A DNA stretch of 64,000 nt, from assembly GCF_033406955.1 (NCBI RefSeq), contig NZ_CP137734.1:5890001-5954000 (forward strand), given 5' to 3'. A model generated the notes under the pieces. That model made no database searches. It saw only the letters and a list, made by a program, of their open reading frames with translations, and was not told where the DNA came from. Made by a program: the position numbers and the translations under genes. This document shows positions 8,633 to 16,833 of the stretch, piece after piece (the stretch's first letter is position 1; each line of letters starts with the position of its first letter). The stretch is from Streptomyces violaceoruber. GTDB lineage: Bacteria > Actinomycetota > Actinomycetes > Streptomycetales > Streptomycetaceae.

Positions 8633-9655
8633 ATGACCGACTCCCCCGCCCTCCCCGCCGTCAACCGCGCATGGCACCTGGTCACCCGCCCGGTCGGCTG
8701 GCCGAAGCCCGAGGACTTCGCGCTCGTCGAGGCGGAGGTCCCCACCCCGGGCGACGGGCAGGTGCTGGTGCGCAACCTGTACGTCTCCGTCGACCCGTAC
8801 ATGCGCGGGCGCATGAGCGCCGCCAAGTCCTACGCCGCCCCCTACGAGCTGGGCAAGCCCATGCTGGGCGGCGCGGTCGGCGAGGTCGTCGCCTCCAACG
8901 CCGAGGGCATCGCCGTCGGCGACCACGTCCTGCACTTCCTCGGCTGGCGCGAGTACGCCGCCGTGGACGCGAAGAGCGCCGTCAAGGTGGACCCGGACGC
9001 GGCGCCCCTGTCGACGTACCTGGGCGTGCTCGGCATGACGGGGCTCACCGCCTACGCCGGCCTGCTGCGCACCGCCTCCTTCAAGGAGGGCGACTCCGTC
9101 TTCGTCTCGGGCGCCGCGGGCGCCGTCGGCAGCCAGGTGGGGCAGATCGCGAAGCTGAAGGGCGCCTCGCGGGTCATCGGCTCGGCCGGCTCGGACGAGA
9201 AGGTCAAGCTGCTCCTCGACGAGTACGGCTTCGACGCCGCCTTCAACTACAAGAACGGCCCGGTGAGCGAGCAGCTGCGCGCCGCCGCCCCGGACGGCGT
9301 CGACGTCTACTTCGACAACGTCGGCGGCGACCACCTGGAGGCCGCCATCGGCTCCCTCAACCTGAACGGCCGCATCGCCATCTGCGGGGCGATCTCCGTC
9401 TACAACAACACCGAGCCCGCGCCCGGCCCGAAGAACCTCGCCCGCCTCATCCAGACCCGCGGCCGCATCGAGGGCTTCCTGGTCGGCGACCACTACGACC
9501 TCCAGCCGAAGTTCGTCGAGGAGGTCGGCCCCTGGGTCCGCACCGGCGAGCTGAAGTACCGCGAGACCGTCGTCGAGGGCATCGAGAACAACCTGGAGGC
9601 GTTCCTCGGCGTCCTGCGCGGCGACAACACCGGCAAGATGATCGTCAAGCTCTGA
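8633..9655 (+). CDS. NADP-dependent oxidoreductase (MDR, zinc-free)
   Basis: A 340-residue zinc-free medium-chain reductase of the leukotriene B4 dehydrogenase/curcumin reductase/alkenal reductase group. It shows the early YVSVDPYMRGRM motif, a dinucleotide fold VSGAAGAVGSQVGQIAK, the family segment GVDVYFDNVGGDHLEAA and the C-terminal NTGKMIVKL. Such enzymes reduce alpha,beta-unsaturated carbonyls with NADPH in the cytoplasm. The ATG at 8633 is preceded by GGAAAGG. A longer in-frame start at 8549 falls inside an operator palindrome and is not used. The divergent MarR gene and its palindromes suggest induction by a small electrophile or phenolic. The Ohr gene follows 116 nt downstream with its own promoter. 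Confidence 0.88.
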   Translation: MTDSPALPAVNRAWHLVTRPVGWPKPEDFALVEAEVPTPGDGQVLVRNLYVSVDPYMRGRMSAAKSYAAPYELGKPMLGGAVGEVVASNAEGIAVGDHVLHFLGWREYAAVDAKSAVKVDPDAAPLSTYLGVLGMTGLTAYAGLLRTASFKEGDSVFVSGAAGAVGSQVGQIAKLKGASRVIGSAGSDEKVKLLLDEYGFDAAFNYKNGPVSEQLRAAAPDGVDVYFDNVGGDHLEAAIGSLNLNGRIAICGAISVYNNTEPAPGPKNLARLIQTRGRIEGFLVGDHYDLQPKFVEEVGPWVRTGELKYRETVVEGIENNLEAFLGVLRGDNTGKMIVKL

Positions 9656-9679
9656 CCCTCCGGCGAGGAAGGAGCGGGC

Positions 9680-9708
9680 TTCACTGGACTTCCGGCATGC
9701 GGTAGCGT
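9680..9708 (+). promoter_or_regulatory. Candidate housekeeping promoter of ohr
   Basis: TTCACT (9680-9685) and TAGCGT (9703-9708) are separated by 17 nt, a reasonable HrdB-type promoter. A start near 9715 would put the following palindrome entirely inside the 5' leader. Confidence 0.45.
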
Positions 9709-9718
9709 CATTCCGAAA

Positions 9719-9751
9719 TCCGCCGTGATCGTGGGCGCGAGTCACGGCGGA
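9719..9751 (+). promoter_or_regulatory. 10-bp-arm inverted repeat directly before the ohr ribosome-binding site
   Basis: TCCGCCGTGA (9719-9728) and TCACGGCGGA (9742-9751) are perfect complements around a 13-nt loop. The strong AGGAGG box starts 4 nt after the repeat. It can be an operator for a dimeric regulator overlapping the transcription start, or an RNA hairpin affecting ohr translation or stability. Confidence 0.7.
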
Positions 9752-9771
9752 CCTAGGAGGAAGACACCCGT

Positions 9772-10191
9772 ATGCCCATCCAGCAGTCCGAAGTCCTCTA
9801 CACCGCCGTCGCCACCGCCGAGAACGGGCGCGACGGCCGGGTCGCCACCGACGACGGCAGGCTCGACGTCGTCGTCAACCCGCCCAAGGAGATGGGCGGC
9901 AACGGCGCCGGCACCAACCCGGAGCAGCTCTTCGCCGCCGGGTACAGCGCCTGCTTCCAGGGCGCCCTCGGTGTCGTGGCCCGCCAGGAGGGCGCCGACA
10001 TCTCCGGTTCCACCGTCACCGCGAAGGTCGGGATCGGCAAGAACGACGACGGCTTCGGCATCATCGTCGAGATCTCCGCCGAGATCCCGACCGTCGACGC
10101 CGCCACCGCCCGGTCGCTGGTGGAGAAGGCCCACCAGGTCTGCCCCTACTCGAAGGCGACCCGCGGCAACATCACGGTGACGCTCGCCTGA
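9772..10191 (+). CDS. ohr: Organic hydroperoxide resistance protein (Ohr/OsmC family)
   Basis: A 139-residue cytoplasmic thiol peroxidase that reduces organic hydroperoxides. The family length and both reactive cysteines are present: Cys61 in AAGYSACFQGAL and Cys124 in HQVCPYSKATRGN. The ATG follows a strong AGGAGG box. A promoter-like pair and a perfect 10-bp-arm inverted repeat precede it, suggesting dedicated regulation. No OhrR-type regulator is recognisable nearby; the MarR gene 1.3 kb upstream lacks the N-terminal sensor Cys of OhrR. A hexamer repeat starts at its stop codon. Confidence 0.95.
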   Translation: MPIQQSEVLYTAVATAENGRDGRVATDDGRLDVVVNPPKEMGGNGAGTNPEQLFAAGYSACFQGALGVVARQEGADISGSTVTAKVGIGKNDDGFGIIVEISAEIPTVDAATARSLVEKAHQVCPYSKATRGNITVTLA

Positions 10192-10229
10192 CCGCGACCG
10201 CGACCGCGACCGCGACCGCGACCCCGACC
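10191..10229. repeat. Hexamer tandem repeat ACCGCG (5 perfect plus imperfect copies)
   Basis: Five perfect ACCGCG units from 10191 to 10220 are followed by ACCCCG and ACC. The array begins at the last base of the ohr stop codon and lies in the short gap before the EI24 gene. It is likely a slippage-prone microsatellite. Confidence 0.9.
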
Positions 10230-10268
10230 CTGGAACGGGCCGGCGCGCCGACCGGTAGAGTGCCGCCC

Positions 10269-11093
10269 ATGCGTGATCTTGGGGCGGGGTTCGGCCATCT
10301 GCTGAAGGGCCAGCGCTGGGTGGCCCGGCACGGCAGGAGCTACGGCTTCGGGCTCGTCCCGGGCCTGATCACCCTGGTCCTGTACGTGGGCGTGCTGGTC
10401 GCGCTCGCGCTGTGGGGCGAGGACTTCGTCGCGTGGGTGACCCCCTTCGCCGACGACTGGTCGAGTCCCTGGCTCGGACTCTTCCGCGGCTTCCTCACCG
10501 CCGTGCTGTTCGCCCTCGCCCTGCTCCTCGCCGTCCTCACCTTCACCGCGGTGACCCTGCTGGTCGGCCAGCCCTTCTACGAGGCCCTCTCCGAACGCGT
10601 CGACCGCGACGTCTCCCCGGACGGCACGGCGCCCGAGTCCCCCCTGCCGCTCTGGCGCGAGCTGTGGATCTCCGGCCGCGACAGCCTGCGGATCCTCGTC
10701 CGCGCCCTGCTCTGGGGCGTGCTGCTCTTCGCGCTCGGCTTCATCCCGGTCGTCGGCCAGACCGTGGTGCCGGTGATCGGCTTCTTCGTCACCGGCTTCT
10801 TCCTCACCGAGGAACTGGCCTCCGTCGCGCTCCAGCGCCGCGGCGTCGAACTGCGCGAACGCCTCGCCCTGCTGCGCTCCCGCCGGATGCTGGTCTGGGG
10901 CTTCGGCACCCCGCTGGGCGTGTCCTTCCTGGTGCCGTTCGTCGCCGTGTTCCTGATGCCGGGCGCGGTCGCCGGCGCCACGCTCCTCGCCCGGGAACTG
11001 CTGGGCGAGGAGATCCGCGACGGCGCCGGCGAGCCGTCCGAGGGCGGTGCCGCCGCCCCGGCGGTCAGCCCCGGTCCGTCCCCGGAGCACTGA
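10269..11093 (+). CDS. EI24/CysZ-type integral membrane protein
   Basis: A 274-residue multi-pass membrane protein. At least four hydrophobic blocks are visible (YGFGLVPGLITLVLYVGVLVALAL; FLTAVLFALALLLAVLTFTAV; a pair near GVLLFALGFIPVVGQTVVPVIGFFVTGFFL; VSFLVPFVAVFLMPGAVAGATLL). GQPFYEALSERV between blocks and the FIPVVGQ motif are characteristic of the EI24 domain. CysZ relatives are linked to sulfate uptake, but that role cannot be assumed here. I prefer ATG 10269 (MRDLGAG) to the ATG 9 nt upstream. The 3' end overlaps the converging C15-like gene by 29 bp. Confidence 0.8.
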   Translation: MRDLGAGFGHLLKGQRWVARHGRSYGFGLVPGLITLVLYVGVLVALALWGEDFVAWVTPFADDWSSPWLGLFRGFLTAVLFALALLLAVLTFTAVTLLVGQPFYEALSERVDRDVSPDGTAPESPLPLWRELWISGRDSLRILVRALLWGVLLFALGFIPVVGQTVVPVIGFFVTGFFLTEELASVALQRRGVELRERLALLRSRRMLVWGFGTPLGVSFLVPFVAVFLMPGAVAGATLLARELLGEEIRDGAGEPSEGGAAAPAVSPGPSPEH

Positions 11094-12363
11094 CCGCCAC
11101 GGCCACGATCGCCCGCGCCTGCGCCACGATGTCCAGCCTGTTGCGCACGAACTCCGGGTCGGTGACCGCCCCCGTCGCCGGATCGGTGTTCCCGGTCCCG
11201 AACTGAAGCACCGGCGTGTGCACGTGCCCGCCCGGCAGCGTGCCGTGCAGCCCGAGCCGGTCCCGCAGCAGCGTCGCGCGGTAGGCGATCTCGTTGGAGA
11301 GGTAGTTGCCGCCGCCGCCCTCCCGGGCCGTCGACCCGGGCGTGGGCCCGTCCGGCCGTACGACCGGCTCGTCGCCGCCCGCCGGGATCTCGGTCACGGC
11401 CGTGTTGTCGTACACCGGGAAGCGCCCGGTGTCCGCCGCCGTGATCGCCGCGTACGGCAGCGTGGTCGTCGTCCACTGCGGCTGCGAGGCCGGGTCGGCC
11501 ACCGGGACCGTCTCCGTGCGGGAGACGTTGTCGTTGTCCGGGAAGCCGCCCCGCCAGGCGCCGTTGGTCCGCTCCACGTCGAACCGGCCGACCCGGCCCT
11601 GGCTCACCGTGGTGAACAGGTCCACCCGCGGCAGGTACGGCCGCAGCGCCCGCTCCACCGTCCCCTGCGCGAAGTCCGTCCAGCGCACCGGGAACACGGC
11701 CGTCTCCACCCGGGCGGGACCGTCCGGGGTGTCGATCACCGTGCCGTCCAGGGCGAGCGCGACGGCGCCGGAGGGGTTGGAGATCCGGACCTCCCGGTCC
11801 AGCGTGAAGGGGTCGAAGCCGGTGAGCAGCACCCGCTTGACGCCCTTGCCGTGCCCGCCGTGCCCGTCACGGTGGCCGCGCGGCAGGCGCAGGTCGGCCT
11901 GGCCGCGCGAGGTGCGCTCCAGCTCCGTCAGCAGCGCGGCCCGCTGCCGCTCGCCCAGACCGAACCCGGGCTCCCAGGTGCGCAGCTCGCGCGTCATCCC
12001 GAGCCGCGCCCAGTACAGCGGCCGGTCGTCGTCCCGGCTGAGGTCCCCGCGGGCCGGACCGCGCCCCTGCACCCGGTCCACCGCCCGCCGCCACAACGCC
12101 GCGCCCTCGCGCGCCACGACGGCACGCGCCTCGCGGTAGGAGTCCGCCCGCCCGAGTCCCCGGGCGAACGCCGGCGCCACCGCGGCGAATCCGGAGCGGC
12201 GCAGGATCTCCTGGGGCACCTCCCCGTCGAGCCGCCGCTCCTCCACGGTCGGTGCGGGGGCGGCACCGCCCGCCCCGGGAGCCGCCGTCGCCGTCGTGGG
12301 GGCCGCGAGCCCCGCCACCAGGGCCAGTCCGAGTACACCGATCCGAACACGTATGGGTCTCAA
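11065..12363 (-). CDS. Secreted pyroglutamyl-peptidase I-like (C15) protein with Cys-to-Ser replacement
   Basis: A 432-residue exported protein. From a TTG start at 12363 (GGAAGGA box 11 nt upstream) it has a short basic start, a hydrophobic segment (IGVLGLALVAGLAAPTTATA) and a signal-peptidase-like Ala-rich site. Roughly 180 residues of unassigned Arg/Glu-rich sequence follow, then a C15 peptidase-like domain: KRVLLTGFDPF, a NPSG segment, VSQGRVGRFDVERTN carrying the expected catalytic Glu, and GHVHTPVLQF carrying the expected His. Where C15 enzymes have the catalytic Cys (Y-V-C-N), this protein reads NYLSNEIAY, so the nucleophile appears to be Ser. It may be a serine variant, a binding protein or inactive. 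Classical C15 enzymes are about 215 residues and cytoplasmic, so both size and export are unusual. Confidence 0.72.
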   Translation of the reverse strand: MRPIRVRIGVLGLALVAGLAAPTTATAAPGAGGAAPAPTVEERRLDGEVPQEILRRSGFAAVAPAFARGLGRADSYREARAVVAREGAALWRRAVDRVQGRGPARGDLSRDDDRPLYWARLGMTRELRTWEPGFGLGERQRAALLTELERTSRGQADLRLPRGHRDGHGGHGKGVKRVLLTGFDPFTLDREVRISNPSGAVALALDGTVIDTPDGPARVETAVFPVRWTDFAQGTVERALRPYLPRVDLFTTVSQGRVGRFDVERTNGAWRGGFPDNDNVSRTETVPVADPASQPQWTTTTLPYAAITAADTGRFPVYDNTAVTEIPAGGDEPVVRPDGPTPGSTAREGGGGNYLSNEIAYRATLLRDRLGLHGTLPGGHVHTPVLQFGTGNTDPATGAVTDPEFVRNRLDIVAQARAIVAVAVSAPGTDRG

Positions 12364-12653
12364 GGGAGTCCAGGTCCTTCCGTCGCCGTGGGGTGCTGCC
12401 GGAACGGCGGCAGTATCGCGTGACGGAAGGGGTACGCGCCATGGCGCCCGGCAGACCGACTCGTGGCTGTTTGTGAAGGGTTCGTACGAACTCCTGATCG
12501 GACGCCCGATCGCGGACCGCCGGATCGGCGCGGCGATTAACGTCTGACCCGGGACGCCCGCGAGCGCGCCGTCCCCGTGGACAGCCCCGGTCCGGGACCT
12601 GACGGCCGGGCCGGGGCTCGGCCACCCCGGCCGCCCGCCTCCTACGGCTACCG

Positions 12654-13625
12654 CTACCGCACCGAGAAGCCGTACACCGTCTCCGAGCGGAACACCTCGC
12701 CCGGCCGCAGCACCGTGCTCGGGAAGCCGGGCCGGTTCGGGGAGTCGGGGAAGTGCTGGGTCTCCAGCGCGATCCCGTCCCCGGGGGCGAACGGCTCGCC
12801 CAGGTGGTCGGCGGTGTACAGCTGGAGGCCCGGCTCGGTCGTCGCCACCGTGAGCACCCGTCCCGACGCCGGGTCGTACAGCTCGGCGACCTTTTCGGCG
12901 GCCTCGGTCACACCCTTGTCCAGGACGTAGTTGTGGTCGTAGCCCGAGCCGACCTTGCGCGCCCGCCGGAAGTCGAAGCGCGTGTCCGTCACGTCGTCGA
13001 GGCCGCCGGTCGGGATCAGGCCGGCGTCGACCGGCGTGATCCGGGAGGCGGCCAGCCGCAGTTCGTGCCCGCCCGCGTGCCCGGAGCCGCTCAGGTTGAA
13101 GTAGCTGTGGTTGGTCGGGTTCAGCACGGTCGGCGCGTCCGTGACCGCCTCGTAGGCGATCCGCAGCGCGCCCGACCCGTCCAGCGTGTACGTCACCGAC
13201 ATCTCCAGCCGCCCCGGAAAGCCCTCCTCGCCGTGCGGGGAGACCCGGCTCAGCCGGACGCCCTCCTCGACCGCCGCCACGTCCCACACGCGCTTGTCGA
13301 AGCCCCGGGTGCCGCCGTGCAGCGTGTTGGGCCCCTCGTTGGGCGCCAGCGCGTACGTCCGGCCGTCCAGCGGGAAGCGCCCGCCCGCGATCCGGTTGGC
13401 GTACCGCCCGACCAGCGCGCCGAAGTACGGCTCCGGGTGCGCCACATAGCCGTCCAGGTCCGCGAACCCCAGGACCACGTCGGCGGTGTGACCGTCCCGG
13501 TCCGGCACCTCGGCCGACTGCACGATCCCGCCGTACGACAGGACCCGTACCCGGACGCCGGCCCGCTCCAGGGTCCAGCGGTGTACCGGGGTGCCGTCGG
13601 AAAGTGTGCCGAAGAGTTCGCTCAT
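12654..13625 (-). CDS. galM: Aldose 1-epimerase (galactose mutarotase)
   Basis: A 323-residue cytoplasmic enzyme interconverting alpha and beta anomers of aldoses. Family landmarks are present in order: GRYANRIAGGRF, NEGPNTLHGGTRGFDKRVW (first catalytic-site His), NPTNHSYFNLSG (catalytic His), DHNYVL, GLQLYTADHL and the C-terminal LETQHFPDSPN carrying the catalytic Glu. Start is ATG at 13625. The 290-nt upstream-facing gap to the C15-like gene contains GC-rich dyads and the palindrome GTTCGTACGAAC (12480-12491), but no gene. Confidence 0.93.
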   Translation of the reverse strand: MSELFGTLSDGTPVHRWTLERAGVRVRVLSYGGIVQSAEVPDRDGHTADVVLGFADLDGYVAHPEPYFGALVGRYANRIAGGRFPLDGRTYALAPNEGPNTLHGGTRGFDKRVWDVAAVEEGVRLSRVSPHGEEGFPGRLEMSVTYTLDGSGALRIAYEAVTDAPTVLNPTNHSYFNLSGSGHAGGHELRLAASRITPVDAGLIPTGGLDDVTDTRFDFRRARKVGSGYDHNYVLDKGVTEAAEKVAELYDPASGRVLTVATTEPGLQLYTADHLGEPFAPGDGIALETQHFPDSPNRPGFPSTVLRPGEVFRSETVYGFSVR

Positions 13626-13663
13626 GTGCGGAACTCTAGGACACGCCCAGGTCAGCGGCCGGG

Positions 13664-14581
13664 TCAGGGATTCTTCGCGGTGACCGCGCGGTAGGCGATC
13701 TCCGCCAGCCGGGCCTGGCCGTCCACACTCGGGTGGAACCAGTCCCAGTGGCTCAACTGGTCCGTGCCGAACCGGAACTCGTGCACCGCGCCGTCGTCGC
13801 TGCGGCACCGCCGGTCCTTCGCGCAGACCTCCCGCAGCACCTCGTTGTAGTCCGCCACCCGGTCGCGCACCGTGTTGCGCCGCAGGGTCGCCGCCGAGTC
13901 CAGGGAGTCCGCGTCGCCCAGCATCGACGGGCACAGGCCGAGCTTCCACACCTGCTTGCCCAGCGGGTTGGTGCGGCCCTGGGACCAGAGCCGCTTGAGG
14001 TCCGGGATGCTCGACACGTACACCTGCGCCTTGGGGAGCTTCTTGCGCAGGGTGGCCATCGCCTCCTCGAACTGCGCCCGGAAGTCCGCCACCGGCGTCA
14101 TCGCCGAGGTCGTGGACCGGCACGCGTCGTTCGCCCCGGCCATCACCGCCACCAGCTCCGGCTCGCGCTGCGCCGCCCGCGTCACCTGAGCGGTCAGGTC
14201 CGCCATCCGGGCCCCGGTGACCGCGTAGTTCCAGCTGTGCTCGGCCGCGTCCGCCTTCCCCAGCAGCCGTACGGCCAGCGAGTCGACCTTCGCGCTGCTG
14301 CCGGTCGCCCACGACACCTCCGGGCAGTCCGACAGCACCGCACAGGCGTCGAAGCCGCGCGTGATGGAGTCGCCCACGGCGGCGACGGACGCCGGGCTGG
14401 TGTCCCAGGCGGGCGCCGTCCTCGTCCGCTTCGACGGGCTGCCGGAAGGAGCGGGTGAGTCGCCGCCCACGGAGTCGCAGCCCGCCACGCCCACGCCCAG
14501 GACGGCGGCGGTCAGGGCGGCGAGCGCGACACGCGCCCGGCGACGGCCGTACCGCGTCCGCTGGTCCGTCCCTCGACCCAT
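13664..14581 (-). CDS. SGNH/GDSL-family lipoprotein hydrolase
   Basis: A 305-residue surface esterase-like protein. The N terminus is Arg-rich with a hydrophobic stretch ending in lipobox VAGC, predicting lipidation near Cys34. SGNH blocks are complete: block I AAVGDSITRGFD (nucleophile Ser), block II Gly in AVTGARM, block III VAVMAGANDAC (Asn) and block V HWDWFHPSVDGQ (Asp and His). Several cysteines could form disulphides, fitting an extracytoplasmic location. It shares the orientation of galM, 38 nt before it. The natural ester substrate is unknown. Confidence 0.85.
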   Translation of the reverse strand: MGRGTDQRTRYGRRRARVALAALTAAVLGVGVAGCDSVGGDSPAPSGSPSKRTRTAPAWDTSPASVAAVGDSITRGFDACAVLSDCPEVSWATGSSAKVDSLAVRLLGKADAAEHSWNYAVTGARMADLTAQVTRAAQREPELVAVMAGANDACRSTTSAMTPVADFRAQFEEAMATLRKKLPKAQVYVSSIPDLKRLWSQGRTNPLGKQVWKLGLCPSMLGDADSLDSAATLRRNTVRDRVADYNEVLREVCAKDRRCRSDDGAVHEFRFGTDQLSHWDWFHPSVDGQARLAEIAYRAVTAKNP

Positions 14582-14838
14582 ACCGGTCCCACCCCTCGGC
14601 TCGTGCCTCCACCGTGCTCAACCCATGACACCGCGCGAGGGTTCCCGAGGGCGGCGATGCAACGTCTCACACCCGTACAAGCGTCCTGCCGGGTGAATGG
14701 CGGAGGTTTGTCGGCGGCGGGACCGACGGTACGTCACACTCCTTGCCCCGCCGCACGGTAGCCTCGCCATCAACGTGGCCCGCCCGGTCACGGCCGTTCC
14801 ACCCGTTCCGAGATGTCCCGCTCAGCCCGGAGGTTCCG

Positions 14839-15333
14839 GTGACGACACGTGGAGTCCTGTACGTGCACTCCGCGCCGCGCGCGCTCTGCCCGCACGTCGA
14901 GTGGGCCGTCGCCGGGGTGCTCGGCACGCGCGTCGGCCTGGACTGGATCCGGCAGCCCGCCGCGCCCGGCACCTGGCGCTCGGAGTTCTCCTGGCAGGGG
15001 CAGGCCGGCATCGCCTCCAAGCTCGCCTCGGCACTGCGCGGCTGGCAGCTGCTGCGCTTCGAGGTCACCGCGGAACCCTCCGCGAACGCCGAGGGCGAGC
15101 GCTACAGCTGCACCCCCGACCTCGGCATCTTCCACGCCGTCACCGGCATCCACGGCGACATCATGATCCCCGAGGACCGGCTGCGCGCCGCCCTGGTCCG
15201 CTCCCAGCGCGGCGAGACCGACCTCGAGTCGGACATCGCCAAGCTCCTCGGCAAGCCCTGGGACGACGAACTGGAGCCCTTCCGCCACGCCGGCGAGGGC
15301 GCCCCGGTCCGCTGGCTGCACCAGGTGGTGTGA
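14839..15333 (+). CDS. DUF3145 protein
   Basis: A 164-residue soluble protein of the actinobacterial DUF3145 family. It is short and conserved, with segments GVLYVHSAPRALCPHVEWA, WRSEFSWQGQAGIASKLASALRGW and TPDLGIFHAVTGIHGDIMIPEDRL, and has no signal peptide or membrane span. Start is GTG at 14839 with a GGAGG box 5 nt upstream; the longer frame upstream lacks a good start. It converges on fabF and is separated from it by a 12-bp-arm terminator. In my recollection this gene sits next to the fab cluster in many streptomycetes, but no function is established. Confidence 0.85.
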   Translation: MTTRGVLYVHSAPRALCPHVEWAVAGVLGTRVGLDWIRQPAAPGTWRSEFSWQGQAGIASKLASALRGWQLLRFEVTAEPSANAEGERYSCTPDLGIFHAVTGIHGDIMIPEDRLRAALVRSQRGETDLESDIAKLLGKPWDDELEPFRHAGEGAPVRWLHQVV

Positions 15334-15386
15334 CACCCCGCCCGCCCCGGCGCACGCGGAGGGCACCCGCAGTGGGCACACGCAGA

Positions 15387-15412
15387 GGGCCCCCACCGTC
15401 CGGTGGGGGCCC
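15387..15412. terminator. Bidirectional terminator between DUF3145 and fabF genes
   Basis: A perfect 12-bp inverted repeat, GGGCCCCCACCG and CGGTGGGGGCCC, around a 2-nt centre. It lies between convergent stop codons at 15333 and 15435. There is no T-run, as is usual for Streptomyces terminators. Confidence 0.85.
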
Positions 15413-15434
15413 TTCACGTGCGTACGGCGGTCGC

Positions 15435-16724
15435 TCAGACCGACCGGAACGCGAGCACCACGTTGTGCCCGCCGAAGCCGAACGAGTCGTTCAGCGCGGC
15501 GATACGGCCCTCCACCGGGAGCTTGCGGGCCTCCCCGCGGACGATGTCCGCGTTGGCCTCGGCCTCCGGGTCGAGGTTCTCGACGTTGATGGTCGGCGGC
15601 GCCACCCGGTGGTACAGCGCGAGCACGGTCGCCACGGACTCCACGCCGCCCGCGCCACCGAGCAGGTGACCGGTCATCGACTTGGTGCCGGAGACCGCCA
15701 TGTGGTCGACGTCGTCGCCGAGGACCTTGCGCAGCGCCTTCAGCTCGGCGATGTCACCGGCCGGCGTCGAGGTGGCGTGCGCGTTGACGTGCACGATCTC
15801 GGCCGGGTCCAGGTCGTTGCCGTCCAGCAGGTTCTGCAGGGCGGCGGAGATGCCGCGGCCCTCCGGCTCCGGCTGCACGATGTCGTGGCTGTCGGCGGAG
15901 ATGCCCTGGCCGACCGCCTCCGCGTAGACGCGGGCGCCGCGCGCGGCGGCGTGCTCGGCGGACTCCAGGACCAGGACGCCGGCGCCCTCGCCGAGGACGA
16001 AGCCGTCGCGCGCCGTGTCGAAGGGGCGGGAGGCGCCCTGCGGGTCGTCGTTGTTCTTGGACATCGCCATCATGTTGCCGAACGCGGCGATGGGCAGCGG
16101 GTGGATCGCCGCCTCCGTGCCACCCGCGACGACGACGTCGGCGCGGCCGGTGCGGATCATCTCGATGGCGTAGCCGATGGCCTCGGCGCCCGACGCGCAG
16201 GCCGAGACCGGGGTGTGCACGCCCGCGCGGGCGCCCACGGCCAGGCCGACGTTGGCGGAGGGACCGTTCGGCATCAGCATGGGGACGGTGTGCGGGGAGA
16301 CGCGGCGGACGCCCTTCTCCTTCAGCACGTCGTACTGGTCGAGCAGCGTGGTCACGCCGCCGATGCCGGAGGCGATGACCGCACCGAGCCGGTCGGGGTC
16401 GACGTGGGCCGCGCCGTCCTCGGCGGGGCTCTCGCCCGCCTTGCCGGCGTACCCGGCGTCCTTCCAGGCCTCCTGCGCCGCGATCAGCGCGAACTGCGCC
16501 GAGCGGTCCAGGCGGCGGGCCTGCGGCCGCGGGATGACCTCGGAGGGGGCGACGGCGGCCGGCGCGGCGATACGGACCGCCTGGTCGGCGGCCCACTCCT
16601 GCTCCAGGGGCCGGACGCCGGACCTGCCGGCGACCAGACCCTCCCAGGTCGAGGCTGCGTCGCCACCCAGCGGTGTGGTTGCGCCGATACCGGTGACGAC
16701 CACGGTGCGATTGGTCGAGCTCAC
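15435..16724 (-). CDS. fabF: 3-oxoacyl-ACP synthase II (FabF)
   Basis: A 429-residue condensing enzyme that extends acyl-ACP with malonyl-ACP in type II fatty acid synthesis. The C-H-H triad is visible: Cys176 in VSACASGAEAIG, His316 in VHVNAHATSTPAGD and His353 in SMTGHLLGGAGG. FGFGGHN near the C terminus is also typical. It is the last gene of fabD-fabH-acpP-fabF, 109 nt after acpP. Length and motifs agree with FabF rather than a polyketide ketosynthase. The cluster context confirms the primary-metabolism role. Confidence 0.97.
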   Translation of the reverse strand: MSSTNRTVVVTGIGATTPLGGDAASTWEGLVAGRSGVRPLEQEWAADQAVRIAAPAAVAPSEVIPRPQARRLDRSAQFALIAAQEAWKDAGYAGKAGESPAEDGAAHVDPDRLGAVIASGIGGVTTLLDQYDVLKEKGVRRVSPHTVPMLMPNGPSANVGLAVGARAGVHTPVSACASGAEAIGYAIEMIRTGRADVVVAGGTEAAIHPLPIAAFGNMMAMSKNNDDPQGASRPFDTARDGFVLGEGAGVLVLESAEHAAARGARVYAEAVGQGISADSHDIVQPEPEGRGISAALQNLLDGNDLDPAEIVHVNAHATSTPAGDIAELKALRKVLGDDVDHMAVSGTKSMTGHLLGGAGGVESVATVLALYHRVAPPTINVENLDPEAEANADIVRGEARKLPVEGRIAALNDSFGFGGHNVVLAFRSV

Positions 16725-16833
16725 GGGAATTCTTTCTCCAACGGGATACGGATTCGTACGGCGCCACCGCCGGGCGGCGGGGCAGTCTGCCCGGATCTGC
16801 CCGGTACCCGGGTCATGCCCGAGTATCGGCGGA

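Noticed and set aside
10191-10229. Hexamer array as a CRISPR or origin element
   Set aside because: Too short, with no spacers, DnaA boxes or AT-rich DNA.
12480-12491. GTTCGTACGAAC palindrome between the C15-like and galM genes
   Set aside because: A perfect 12-bp palindrome, but it lies about 117 nt from the nearest start with no second site; kept only as a note in the galM entry.
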